Source: AP-15 sp963781215
GTDB taxonomy: Bacteria > Pseudomonadota > Alphaproteobacteria > ATCC43930 > CGMCC-115725
DNA: 64,000 nucleotides
Assembly: GCA_963781215.1 (NCBI GenBank)
Contig: CAWAFE010000043.1
Span: 80,242-144,241, forward strand
Direction of reading: 5' to 3'
Numbering within the stretch: the stretch's first letter is position 1; the number at the start of each line of letters is the position of its first letter. The position numbers and the translations under genes were made by a program. This document shows positions 50,549 to 60,630 of the stretch, piece by piece. Below the pieces are notes generated by a model that did no database searches, had not been told where the DNA came from, and saw nothing but the letters and a program-made list of their open reading frames with translations.

Positions 50549-51310
50549 TCAGTGGATCGCCGACCAGATCTTGCGCTTGGCGGCGTAGAAGACGCCGACC
50601 CCGACGATCAGAAACAGGAACACCTTGAACCCGGTGCGGTGGCGCACCTCGAGGTTGGGCTCCGAGGCCCAGGTCAGAAAGGTCGCCACATCGTGGGCCA
50701 TCTGCGGCACCGTCGCGGGCGTGCCATCGGCAAAGGTCACCGCATTGTCGGAGAGCGGCGGCGGCATCGCAATCTGATGGCCGGGGAAGAATTCGTTGTA
50801 GTTCATCCCCGCGAGGAGCTTGAAGTCGGCCGGCGCTTCCTTGTAGCCGGTCAGGATCGCGTAGACGTAATCGGTGCCGCCTTCGCGCGCGTTGACGATC
50901 AGCGACTGGTCCGGCGGCAGGGCGCCATTGTTCGCGGCGCGTGCCGCCTGATCGTTCGGGAATGGGCCTGGGATCGAGTCGGAGGGACGGCCCGGCCGCT
51001 GGAACATCTGGCCTTCATCGTTCGGCCCATCGGCGACCTGATAGCTCGCGGCGATCGCTTTGACCTCGTCGGTATTGTAGCCGATCTCGGAAAGGTCGCG
51101 AAAATGGAGGTATTTGACCGGGTGGCAGGCCGAGCAGACCTCCTTGTAGACCTGAAAACCGCGCTGCAGCGAGGCCCGGTCATAGGTGCCGAAGACGCCG
51201 TCGAACGACCAGGCTTGGCGCGGCAACGGGGGCTCGTCGGCGGCGCGAGCCATGAGCGGGAGCAGCACCAGAGCGGAGAACGCCAGCGCGGCGACAGCCA
51301 ATCTCCGCAT
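50549..51310 (-). CDS. petC: Cytochrome c1 of the bc1 complex
   Basis: The product has 253 residues from ATG 51310, one base after the petB stop. Signal peptide MRRLAVAALAFSALVLLPLM is cut after ARA. The haem motif CSACH lies near residue 56, an axial-methionine region near AMPPPLSDNAV (about 183), and a C-terminal membrane anchor GFKVFLFLIVGVGVFYAAKR ends the protein. It passes electrons from the Rieske protein to soluble cytochrome c in the periplasm. Third gene of petA-petB-petC. Confidence 0.95.
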   Translation of the reverse strand: MRRLAVAALAFSALVLLPLMARAADEPPLPRQAWSFDGVFGTYDRASLQRGFQVYKEVCSACHPVKYLHFRDLSEIGYNTDEVKAIAASYQVADGPNDEGQMFQRPGRPSDSIPGPFPNDQAARAANNGALPPDQSLIVNAREGGTDYVYAILTGYKEAPADFKLLAGMNYNEFFPGHQIAMPPPLSDNAVTFADGTPATVPQMAHDVATFLTWASEPNLEVRHRTGFKVFLFLIVGVGVFYAAKRKIWSAIH

Positions 51311-51311
51311 C

Positions 51312-52592
51312 TCAGTGTCTTCCGGCCGGCGCGCCGGCATCGGAGAGCCGCGCGGCACCGCCGAGCACCGGCGTCCCGATACCGGCCGGCAACGGTCGCG
51401 GCCGTTCCAGCTTGCCGATCAGCGGGAACAGGATCAGGAAGTGGATGTAAAAGTATGCGGTCGCAATCTGGCCGACGGTCACGACGATGCCGGCCGGTGG
51501 GTTGAAGCCCACCCAGCCAAGCGCCAGCACATCGATGACGAGCAGCCAGAAAACCCATTTGTAGATCGGCCGAAAGCGGGCGCTGCGCACCGGCGAGGTG
51601 TCGAGCCAGGGGACGATCAGCAGCATGAACAGCGAACCGAAGGCCAGGACGACGCCGATCAGCTTGCCCGGTATCCCTAGGAAATCGAAGGTGATCGACC
51701 GCAGGATCGCGTAATAGGGCAAGAGGTACCACTCCGGGACGATGTGGTTCGGAGTTTGCATCGGGTTGGCCGGGATGAAATTGTCCGGGCTGCCGAGAGA
51801 ATTGGGCGCGTAGAACACGAAGAAGGCATAGATCAGCAGAAACACGGTAAGACCGAAGAAGTCCTTGATAGTGTAATAGGGATGGAACGGGATCGTGTCC
51901 TGCGGCCCCTTGAGGTCGATCCCGAGCGGATTGTTGGAGCCGAAGCGGTGTAGTGCCACCAGATGCAGAAAGACGACGCCGACGATGATGAACGGCAGCA
52001 GGTAATGGAGCGCGTAAAAGCGATGCAAGGTCGGGTCGCCGACCGTAAAGCCGCCCCACAGAAACGTCACGATGCTCTGCCCGACCAGCGGGATCGCCGA
52101 GAACAAATTGGTGATGACGGTGGCGGCCCAATAGCTCATCTGCCCCCAGGGCAGGACATAGCCCATGAACGAGGTGGCGATCATCAGCAGCAGGATGATC
52201 ACCCCGAGTATCCACAACAATTCGCGTGGATTCTTATATGAACCGTAGTAAAGCCCTCTGAAAATGTGGATATAAACGATGGCGAAGAACATCGACGCGC
52301 CGTTGGCGTGGGCGTAGCGAATGAGCCAGCCATAGTTGACGTCGCGCATGATCCGCTGCACCGAATCGAAGGCGAGCTCGGAACTCGGCGTGTATTGCAT
52401 CGCCAGAACGATGCCGGTGACGATCATCACCACCAGCATGATCCCGGCCAGCGACCCGAAATTCCACCAGTAGGTCAGGTTGCGCGGGGTCGGATATTCG
52501 TAAAGCTCGTGCTGCATCGTCGCGACGAACGGCAGCCGGTAGTCGATCCAGCGGACGATCCGGCTGGTTCGGCTGGGATAGGCGTCGGCCAT
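51312..52592 (-). CDS. petB: Cytochrome b of the bc1 complex
   Basis: The product has 426 residues with eight membrane helices. YAHANGASMFFAIVYIHIFR near residue 88 and LHLVALHRFGSNNP near 205 provide the haem histidines, and IVPEWYLLPYYAILRS near 277 carries the Qo-site PEWY motif. It houses both quinone sites and the two b haems. It begins nine bases after the petA stop and is followed at once by petC. Confidence 0.96.
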   Translation of the reverse strand: MADAYPSRTSRIVRWIDYRLPFVATMQHELYEYPTPRNLTYWWNFGSLAGIMLVVMIVTGIVLAMQYTPSSELAFDSVQRIMRDVNYGWLIRYAHANGASMFFAIVYIHIFRGLYYGSYKNPRELLWILGVIILLLMIATSFMGYVLPWGQMSYWAATVITNLFSAIPLVGQSIVTFLWGGFTVGDPTLHRFYALHYLLPFIIVGVVFLHLVALHRFGSNNPLGIDLKGPQDTIPFHPYYTIKDFFGLTVFLLIYAFFVFYAPNSLGSPDNFIPANPMQTPNHIVPEWYLLPYYAILRSITFDFLGIPGKLIGVVLAFGSLFMLLIVPWLDTSPVRSARFRPIYKWVFWLLVIDVLALGWVGFNPPAGIVVTVGQIATAYFYIHFLILFPLIGKLERPRPLPAGIGTPVLGGAARLSDAGAPAGRH

Positions 52593-52601
52593 GATTCTCT
52601 C

Positions 52602-53183
52602 CTAGCCGATCTTGATCGTGGTGTCGCTGGTGAATTCGTAGAGAGCCTGGCTCGCCTGATCGACCTGTCCCGGCAACCACAGGTTCAGCGGCGCCGGCCC
52701 TTGGCGGATCCGCGCGGAGGTGTCGTAGACCGAGCCGTGGCAAGGGCAGAACCAGCCGCCAAAGGGGCCGCGATCGTCGCCGAGCTTCTGACCGAGCGGG
52801 ATGCAGCCGAGATGGGTGCAGATGCCCACGACAATCAGCCATTCCGGCTTCTTGACCCGCACCGAATCGGCTTGCGGGTCGCGCAGCTGCGAGACGTCGA
52901 CATTTTCGGCGGCCTTGATCTCCTCGGGTGTGCGATGGGCGATGAACACCGGCTTGCCGCGCCAGGCGACGGTTAGACGCTGGCCAACCTGCACCGGGGC
53001 GAGATCGACCTCGGTGCTGGACAGCGCCAAGGTGTCGCGCGCCGGGTTCAGCGTGTCGATGAACGGCCAGATCGTCGCGGCGACGGCAACCCCGCCGAGC
53101 GCGCCTGCGGTCAACAGCAGGAAGTCGCGCCGGGTCCCGTCCGGATGCGCTTCGGTGGCGTTCTGGTGCGCCAAATCGGTCAT
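52602..53183 (-). CDS. petA: Rieske iron-sulfur subunit of the bc1 complex
   Basis: The product has 193 residues. A twin-arginine-type N-terminus (TRRDFLLLTAGALGGVAVAA) is an uncleaved anchor. The [2Fe-2S] ligands are in CTHLGCIPLG near residue 128 and CPCHGSVYD near 150. It oxidises ubiquinol with cytochrome b and moves electrons to cytochrome c1. First gene of the operon; the opposite-strand TrmL-type gene starts about 170 bases away, so promoters of both lie in 53184-53350. Confidence 0.95.
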   Translation of the reverse strand: MTDLAHQNATEAHPDGTRRDFLLLTAGALGGVAVAATIWPFIDTLNPARDTLALSSTEVDLAPVQVGQRLTVAWRGKPVFIAHRTPEEIKAAENVDVSQLRDPQADSVRVKKPEWLIVVGICTHLGCIPLGQKLGDDRGPFGGWFCPCHGSVYDTSARIRQGPAPLNLWLPGQVDQASQALYEFTSDTTIKIG

Positions 53184-53350
53184 AAAAGAGCCTCTTCCTT
53201 CCGCAAAATCCCATCCGGTACGGCAGCCGCCGGAAGCTATACTGTTGAAGAAGGCGAACTATGCGACAGACTGCCGCATAAATCGCAGGTCGAGACGACA
53301 CTCGTATAATGCACCCGGCCGCGCCTGAGAACCCCGGCCCGGGAGGTTCG

Positions 53351-53809
53351 ATGCGCCTCGCCTTGTTCGAGCCGGACATTCCGCAGAACACCGGGGCCCT
53401 GCTGCGGCTGGCGGCGTGCTTTGGCGTGCCGGTCGACCTGATCGAGCCATGCGGTTTTTTGCTCGACGACCGGCGCTTACGACGCGCGCTCCTCGATTAC
53501 GGCGCAATGCTGACCTTGCGGCGTCATGCCTCGTGGGACGTGTTCCTCGCCGGCCGCGATCCGCGCTCGCGGCTCGTGCTGCTGACGACCGCCGGCGATA
53601 TGGCGCTGTACCGTTTCGGCTTCATGGCCTGCGACACGCTCCTTCTCGGCCGAGAGAGCGCCGGCGTGCCGGAGGCCGTGCACGGTGCCGCGACGGCGCG
53701 GGTCGCGATCCCCTTGCGCCCGCCCGCGCGATCCCTCAACGTCGCGCTGGCCGGTGCGGTAGCACTCGCCGAGGCGCTGCGGCAAACCGGCCTGCTTCCC
53801 GAGCGATGA
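53351..53809 (+). CDS. trmL: tRNA (cytidine(34)-2'-O)-methyltransferase (TrmL-like SPOUT)
   Basis: The product has 152 residues from ATG 53351, with GGGAGG four to ten bases upstream; the longer frame from 53309 is less likely. It is the minimal SPOUT enzyme: LFEPDIPQNTGALLRLAACF near residue 5, LLGRESAGVPEAVHG near 98 and the knot-closing SLNVALAGAVALAEALRQ near 127. TrmL methylates the wobble base of leucine tRNAs. Its stop overlaps the hemF start (ATGA), so the genes are coupled. Confidence 0.9.
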   Translation: MRLALFEPDIPQNTGALLRLAACFGVPVDLIEPCGFLLDDRRLRRALLDYGAMLTLRRHASWDVFLAGRDPRSRLVLLTTAGDMALYRFGFMACDTLLLGRESAGVPEAVHGAATARVAIPLRPPARSLNVALAGAVALAEALRQTGLLPER

Positions 53810-54678
53810 GCGAAGTCGGCATTCCCTTCCCTCCCGACCCCGACCGCTGCGGCCGGGCCGAGGCGTGGTTTGCCGCATTGCGCGACCGCATCTGCGCGGG
53901 TTTCGAAGCGATCGAGGACGAATTCGCCGGGGAACGGCCCGAGGCCGGCCCCCCCGGTCGTTTCGAGCGCCAGGAATGGCAGCGTCCGGGCGGCGGCGGC
54001 GGGACGATCGCGGTGATGCGCGGGCGGGTCTTCGAAAAGGTCGGCGTCAACATCTCGACCGTGTCAGGCGAATTTTCCCCCGAATTCCGCAACGACATTC
54101 CGGGCGCCACCGTGGACCCGCGGTTCTGGGCCGCGGGGATCTCGCTGGTCGCCCATATGAGCTCGCCGCTGGTTCCGGCCGCACATATGAACACCCGCCA
54201 CATCGTCACCGCCAAATCCTGGTTCGGCGGCGGCGCCGACTTGACCCCGATCTACCCGGACGCCGCCGCTGTCGGCGAATTCCATGCCGCGCTGGCAGAG
54301 GCCTGCGCCGCCTACGACCCCGATTGCCACGCCCGCTTCAAAGCGTGGTGCGATGAATATTTCCTGATAAAGCACCGCAACGAACCACGCGGCGCCGGCG
54401 GCATCTTCTTCGATTACCTCGACAGCGGCGATTGGGAGCGAGACTTCGCCTTTCTGCGATCGGTCGGCGAGGCGTTCCTCGACGTCTATTCCTCGATCGT
54501 GCGGACGCGGATGCGCCTCCCGTGGACCGAAGAACAGCGCCGCCATCAGCTCGTCCGCCGCGGCCGCTATGTCGAATTCAACCTTTTATACGACCGCGGC
54601 ACCCAATTCGGCCTCAAGACCGGCGGCAACCCCGAAGCGATCCTGATGTCGCTGCCGCCGCTGGCGGCCTGGCCATAG
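53806..54678 (+). CDS. hemF: Oxygen-dependent coproporphyrinogen-III oxidase
   Basis: The product has 290 residues from ATG 53806. Conserved segments: VFEKVGVNISTVSGEF near residue 76, PAAHMNTRHIVTAKSWFGGG near 122, KHRNEPRGAGGIFFDYL near 188 and GRYVEFNLLYDRGTQFGLKT near 250. It decarboxylates two propionates of coproporphyrinogen III using O2, in the cytosol, for haem synthesis. Its presence shows an aerobic lifestyle. Linked to trmL by overlap and convergent with the dehydrogenase gene. Confidence 0.96.
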   Translation: MSEVGIPFPPDPDRCGRAEAWFAALRDRICAGFEAIEDEFAGERPEAGPPGRFERQEWQRPGGGGGTIAVMRGRVFEKVGVNISTVSGEFSPEFRNDIPGATVDPRFWAAGISLVAHMSSPLVPAAHMNTRHIVTAKSWFGGGADLTPIYPDAAAVGEFHAALAEACAAYDPDCHARFKAWCDEYFLIKHRNEPRGAGGIFFDYLDSGDWERDFAFLRSVGEAFLDVYSSIVRTRMRLPWTEEQRRHQLVRRGRYVEFNLLYDRGTQFGLKTGGNPEAILMSLPPLAAWP

Positions 54679-54705
54679 GGTACGGAAGCGGCGCGGGGGG
54701 CCCCT

Positions 54706-56199
<1,494 letters not shown>

Positions 56200-56294
56200 C
56201 AGGATGGACCCGCTTTTGCCGCTATGCCCGACGGCCGCATCATAGGCTCGCCGCGAGGTCCGGGGCAGGAGATTCTTGCCGCAGCGAGGAGGGG

Positions 56295-57095
56295 ATGATC
56301 TTCGTCTTCGGCAAGGTCGTCTGGGCGCTGCTGCAGCCCGGCAATTTGCTGCTGTTGTGCCTCCTCGCCGGATTTCTGCTGCTGCTTTCTTCGCGTGGCC
56401 GGCGCGGCAGGATGTTGATCGGCCTCGCTGCGCTCGGTTTCCTCGTGCTCGCGGTGACGCCGCTCGGCGCGGCGATGCTGTTGGCACTCGAAGAACGGTT
56501 TCCGCGACCGACAAGTCTGCCCGAGAAGATCGACGGAATTCTCGTGCTAGGCGGTGCGGTCGACCCGCGGCTGTCGCTTTATTACGGCGAGACGGTGTTC
56601 AACGGTTCGGTGGCGCGGGTATTGGCCGGGGTGGCGCTCGCCCGCCGGCATCCCGAGGCGAAGCTCGTGCTGATCGGCGGCGAGGGCGAGATCTTTCCGG
56701 TCGGGAACCCGGAGGCGCGCGCGAGCCTGCCCTTTGTGCTCGACGAGGGGATCGCTCCCGCCCGTATCATTCTCGAGGAGCGCTCACGCAGCACTCACGA
56801 GAACGCGGACTTCGCCAAGGATCTGATCCGGCCCAGACCCGGCGAGAGCTGGGTCCTCGTCACCTCGGCCTTTCACATGCCGCGCGCCGTCGCCTCGTTC
56901 CGCGGCGTGGGTTGGGCGGTCATCCCCTATCCGGTCGATTTCAAGATCGATCCCTCGACCGGACTGCGGCCGAGCTTCAACCTGCTCGACGGGTTGGGCA
57001 GCACCACGACCGCCGGAAAGGAGTGGGTCGGCCTCCTCGCCTACCGGCTGATGGGGTGGACGGGCGAGCTCTTCCCCGGCCCCGCGGGCGGTTGA
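56295..57095 (+). CDS. YdcF/ElyC-family (DUF218) membrane protein
   Basis: The product has 266 residues. Two N-terminal membrane helices (about residues 10-30 and 38-58) precede the DUF218 domain: IDGILVLGGAVDPRLSLYYG near 77, KLVLIGGEGEIFPVGNPEAR near 120, EERSRSTHENADFAKDLI near 162 and VLVTSAFHMPRAVASFRGVG near 190. ElyC/SanA relatives act in envelope and peptidoglycan integrity. The gene ends one base before the GTG of the RNA methyltransferase gene and is divergent from mmsA. Confidence 0.88.
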   Translation: MIFVFGKVVWALLQPGNLLLLCLLAGFLLLLSSRGRRGRMLIGLAALGFLVLAVTPLGAAMLLALEERFPRPTSLPEKIDGILVLGGAVDPRLSLYYGETVFNGSVARVLAGVALARRHPEAKLVLIGGEGEIFPVGNPEARASLPFVLDEGIAPARIILEERSRSTHENADFAKDLIRPRPGESWVLVTSAFHMPRAVASFRGVGWAVIPYPVDFKIDPSTGLRPSFNLLDGLGSTTTAGKEWVGLLAYRLMGWTGELFPGPAGG

Positions 57096-57096
57096 G

Positions 57097-57900
57097 GTGG
57101 CGGCGGAGGTCGAGCTCTCGGTCGAACGGATCGGGGCCGGCGGCGACGGCGTCGCCCGATGGCGGGGCGAGCCGGTCTTTGTGCCGTTCACGGTGCCGGG
57201 CGACCGGGTACGCGCCCGGCTCGGCGCCCGCCGTGGCGGCGGGTGCGAGGGGCGCATGATCGAGCTCATCGCGGCCGGGCCGGGGCGCGCCCTGCCGCCA
57301 TGCCCGCATTTTGGCCGCTGCGGCGGCTGCGCGCTGCAGCATCTCGATCCGGCGGTCTATCGGGAGGTCAAGCTCGACGCATTGCGCAACACCTTGCGCA
57401 CGAACGGGATCGACCCCGGCGTCGTCCGCCCGCTGCGAATCATGCCACCAGCGCGCCGGCGGGCGCGGCTCGGCCTGATACGGCCGCGCGATCCGCGGCA
57501 GCCGGCCGTGATCGGGTTTCGCGAGCGGTTTCGCCACGATCTCGTCGATCTGCGGGCCTGCCTGGTGCTGGAGCCGCCGCTGCTCGACCTCCTCGGCCCG
57601 CTGCGGCGTCTCGCCTGCGACCTGCTGGCGCCGGGCGGATCAGCCGAGGCCACGCTGACCCGCGCCGACAGCGGCGTCGATCTGCTGTTGGCAATGCAGG
57701 AACGGCCGGGGCTCGCAGCGCTCGAAACGCTGGCGGAATTTGCCGAGACGCGCGACCTCGCCCGCATTGTCTGGCGCTCGCCGGCCGAGGAGATCCTCGT
57801 CGCCGAGCGCCGCCCGGTCCGCGTGGTGCTGTCCGGCGTCGCCGTCCCGTTCCCGCCCGGCGCCTTTTTGCAGGCGAGCGAAGCGGCGGAGCACATGCAA
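57097..57900 (+). pseudogene. Truncated TrmA/RumA-type RNA methyltransferase
   Basis: From GTG 57097 the product starts with a TRAM domain (VERIGAGGDGVARWRGEPVF, residues 7-60), has the cluster-type cysteines CPHFGRCGGCALQH near 70, and continues to VPFPPGAFLQASEAAE near residue 265. There the family should go on into the SAM-binding and catalytic part (DLFAGxGTF and the nucleophilic Cys), but the sequence changes abruptly to an antisense flavoprotein relic at about 57893-57902. The open frame to 58065 past this point is noise. Without the methyltransferase domain it cannot be active. Confidence 0.8.
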
Positions 57901-58461
57901 GCTCGGCGCCGGCGGCGAGCGCCAGGGCATAGCCGTCGCCGCCCATGTTCGCCGAGGCGCTGTTGCGGCGGAAGATCCGGGTCAGGCCGCCGGTCGCGAC
58001 GACGACCGATTTGGCCGCGATCGGTTGCGGCGACCGCTGGTCCCGTATTCAGGAAATCGACATAGCAGCAGCGCGGCCGCGAATGGCCGGGTGCAGCGAC
58101 CTGCGCGATATGGCCGTCGCCGCGCCGCGCCCAGCCGACGCGCCAGCCATCCATCTCCCGGATGCGGTTGGGCGCCTCGCGGCAGAGGATCGCGGCGAGG
58201 CCCTCGTCGCACAGCCCGCGGCCGGAGGCGAGCGTGTCGGCGAGGTGCAATTCCCGGTCATCGGCGAATTCCTCGGCGAGTGCGGCCGCCACCGTCATCT
58301 GCGCCATGATCGTGGCACCGCCGCGGCCGACGAGGTTCTTGTCGACCAGCAGCACCTTCTCCGCCCCGGCCCGCGCAGCGGCGACCGCGGCATACATTCC
58401 GGCGCCGCCGGCTCCGACGACCAGCACATCGGCTTCCAGATGCTTTGCCGAGAGAGCCATC
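57893..58461 (-). pseudogene. Relic of an FAD-binding fumarate-reductase/aspartate-oxidase-like flavoprotein
   Basis: From ATG 58461 the reading is MALSAKHLEADVLVVGAGGA (the FAD Rossmann GAGGAG), then LVDKNLVGRGGATIMAQMT and the segment ending YVDFLNTGPAVA. The next recognisable part, AAKSVVVATGGLTRIFRRNS and MGGDGYALALAAGAEL, is in another frame, and about 80 codons between them are missing. It stops at GAEL, where it meets the truncated RNA methyltransferase head-on. So both an internal deletion and a 3' truncation have occurred. Confidence 0.7.
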
Positions 58462-58520
58462 GCCCAACCGTCCTTGCCGGTTGGCGTCAAGTCAACCCGA
58501 AACCGGGCCGATCAGGTGGT

Positions 58521-58904
58521 CGTGCCTCGGTCGGGGCCAAGGGCGAGGTGCGCGTGCACCGGGTCGTGGCCGCGGTCGACACCGGCCATGTCGTCAACCC
58601 GGCGATCCTGCGCGCGCAGACCGAAAGCGCCATCGTCTACGGCCTGACCGCGGCGCTCTACGGCCTGATCACAATCGAAAACGGCCGCGTCCAGCAATCG
58701 AATTTCGATGATTACGAGATGCTGCGGCTCGACGGCATGCCGGTAATAGAGACCGTGCTGGCGCCAAGCGGGGGCTTCTGGGGCGGCGGTGGCGAGCCGC
58801 CGATGCCGCCGCTGGCCCCGGCCCTATGCAACGCGATCTTCGCCGCAACCGGCAGGCGCATCCGCTCATTGCCGCTGAAGGGCCAGAATTTGACGCCGGT
58901 GTGA
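58521..58904 (+). pseudogene. C-terminal fragment of a molybdopterin aldehyde-oxidase-type large subunit
   Basis: The 127 codons read RASVGAKGEVRVHRVVAAVD, then TGHVVNPAILRAQTESAIVY near 30 and LAPSGGFWGGGGEPPMPPLA near 95, ending LPLKGQNLTPV. This is the end of IorB/xanthine-dehydrogenase-like molybdenum subunits (isoquinoline 1-oxidoreductase type), which are normally 700 or more residues. The N-terminal 80% is gone, and the fragment abuts the 5' flank of the flavoprotein relic at about 58500-58520. Confidence 0.75.
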
Positions 58905-58958
58905 GGCGTGCCGGGCTTGGCAGACGCCCGGCCGCCCGCGCCGCCCGTATCTCGGAGA

Positions 58959-59177
58959 TCATCCGAGGATTACGGCGACATCGCCCTCGGCGATCGGCTG
59001 GCCTTCCTCGACCAGGATCTGCATGACCACGCCGTTGCCGGGCGACAGCAGCGGGATTTCCATCTTCATCAATTCGAGGATCAGCAGGGGCTCGTCCTCG
59101 GCCACCCGGTCGCCAACTCTGACCTCGATTTTCCAGACCGAGCCGGCAATCTCGCTGCGCACCCGTATTTCCGCCAT
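58959..59177 (-). CDS. Small biotin/lipoyl carrier protein (BCCP-like)
   Basis: The product has 72 residues from ATG 59177: MAEIRVRSEIAGSVWKIEVR, then LLILELMKMEIPLLSPGNGV. It is a single biotinyl domain; the MKM lysine near residue 41 is the predicted attachment site. The residue before MKM is Leu (ELMKME) where Ala or Ser is usual. Short BCCPs of about 72 residues in alphaproteobacteria serve acyl-CoA carboxylases encoded elsewhere. It is intact, although its neighbours on both sides are truncated. Confidence 0.8.
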   Translation of the reverse strand: MAEIRVRSEIAGSVWKIEVRVGDRVAEDEPLLILELMKMEIPLLSPGNGVVMQILVEEGQPIAEGDVAVILG

Positions 59178-59428
59178 CACCTTCCTTTCGCCATCCTGCC
59201 GGGGGATTCCCGGATGTGCACCCGTCGGTCGATGAGTAGCCGCGCCTTGCCGCTTCTGCAGCGAATCAGCAGACAGACGTTTTTCTCCGGTTGAATTACC
59301 TGTTTTTGCTCGCTTGGCTGCCGGTACGGCCGCCGATTGTGGCTTTGACGCCTTCTTCCGGATCACGTCAGCCAGCGTCGGAAATAGGATATATCATCGC
59401 GTGTTTCCCGATGGAGAGGTGAGCTGCG

Positions 59429-59554
59429 ATGGCTGTCTACGAAATGCGAACCTACACGCTCCGCGTCGGAGCGATGGCCGAGGCCGTCAAGCTATACCAG
59501 GAGCTCGGCTTTCCGGCGCTCCAGAGGGGCGGCCACGACAAGAAGCTCGTCGGA
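59429..59554 (+). pseudogene. Truncated NIPSNAP-family gene
   Basis: From ATG 59429 the product reads MAVYEMRTYTLRVGAMAEAV and KLYQELGFPALQRGGHDKK, then LVGY, the N-terminal half of the first NIPSNAP repeat. At about 59551-59558 it switches to sequence antisense to the amidohydrolase gene. NIPSNAP proteins usually have over 100 residues more than remain here. The 251 bases between the carrier protein and this start hold no gene. Confidence 0.7.
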
Positions 59555-60304
59555 TATGTTTATGAGGTTCATCTGGAACCCGGCGACGCTGGTGAATTGC
59601 GCGGTGCGGCGAAGCTGGCCGGTCAATTGCGCGCGCACGCTCGCCGGCACCGCCGGGAAGGTGTGGAAGTGGAGCGGCAGCTGCACATCGTTGACCGCCT
59701 TCCACAACGGCTCCCAGACCGGGTGCCACATTGGCTCCATGTCCCACGAGCACGACAATTCGAGCCCTTTGAGGCCGAGCCTGGCGACGCGGTAGACCTC
59801 CTTCGCCGCGGCCTCGATGTCGCCATAGGGCAGGCAGGCGAGGCCGATCTGACGCTCGGGATAATAACGGCAGAAATCACGGAGCCAATCGTTGTAGATG
59901 CGCAACATCTCGTTGGCGGCTTCATGGTCGCGCACCCGCGAGGCGACACCGAGGATGCCGAAGATGATCTCGGCATCGACCCCGTCCTTCTCCATCTCCT
60001 TGACGCGAAGGTGCGGGTCGCCGGGGCGGCGCTCGCCGCGTTTGCCGGCTTCGTAGAGGCCGGTGCCGGCCATCTTGTCGACGCGATAGTTCTGGCCGGG
60101 AACAAAGGGCGCGCCGACCGAGCCGACCGCACCCGGAATGCCCATGAACACCCCGGCCCTGGTCACCCAGCGCGGGCCGTCCGGACCGTCCTCGACAAAA
60201 GGCATGCGCTCCTTCAATTCGCGCTTTGCCTCTGAAACGAACAATTCCGGCGGCAGCCACGGCAGGTCGAGGTGGCAATCGGCCGAGATCCGTTTGTACT
60301 GCAT
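59555..60304 (-). pseudogene. 3'-truncated amidohydrolase gene
   Basis: From ATG 60304 the product reads MQYKRISADCHLDLPWLPPE and keeps SADCHLDLPW (metal-site strand), IFGILGVASRVRDHEAANEM near 115, and LPLHFHTFPAVPASV near 215. The family (amidohydrolase_2, about 360-400 residues) should continue after GFQMNLINI with a region containing further metal ligands, but the sequence ends there and runs into the antisense NIPSNAP start; the frame then stops at 59492. The catalytic Asp strand near the C-terminus is lost, so it is probably inactive. Confidence 0.75.
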
Positions 60305-60630
60305 GGCTCCGTCCTTTGTTTTGTGAATGGATAGGATGGCCTTCGCTGTGCTCAATCCATCCTACCGCACTATCGCGGTCGGCGCTCGGTGCTCGTCAAT
60401 TCGGGGATCGCCGGCGGAACCGGTTCGGCTCCGCCTCGGAATAGCGGGGACCGACAACCGTTTCCTAATTTCCGGGCGCGACGGGTCCCGATCGGATTCG
60501 CCCCCGCCATCGGCGCGCGGTCACAAGTCGTGTGGGAACTTCGTAAGCTGGCGCCGGTCTTGGCACGGACATTGCGGAAGCAGTGGATCGTAACGTAACC
60601 CTAAGATCCTTTCTCTAACCATAGGCCGCG
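60305..60630. other. Gap before glgP with a small hairpin repeat
   Basis: No gene. At 60329-60366 ATAGGATGG and CCATCCTAC form an inverted repeat (8 of 9 pairs) around an 18-base loop, similar to dispersed GTAGGATGG-type repeats. The glgP promoter probably lies in the last 150 bases, but I cannot define it. Confidence 0.5.
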
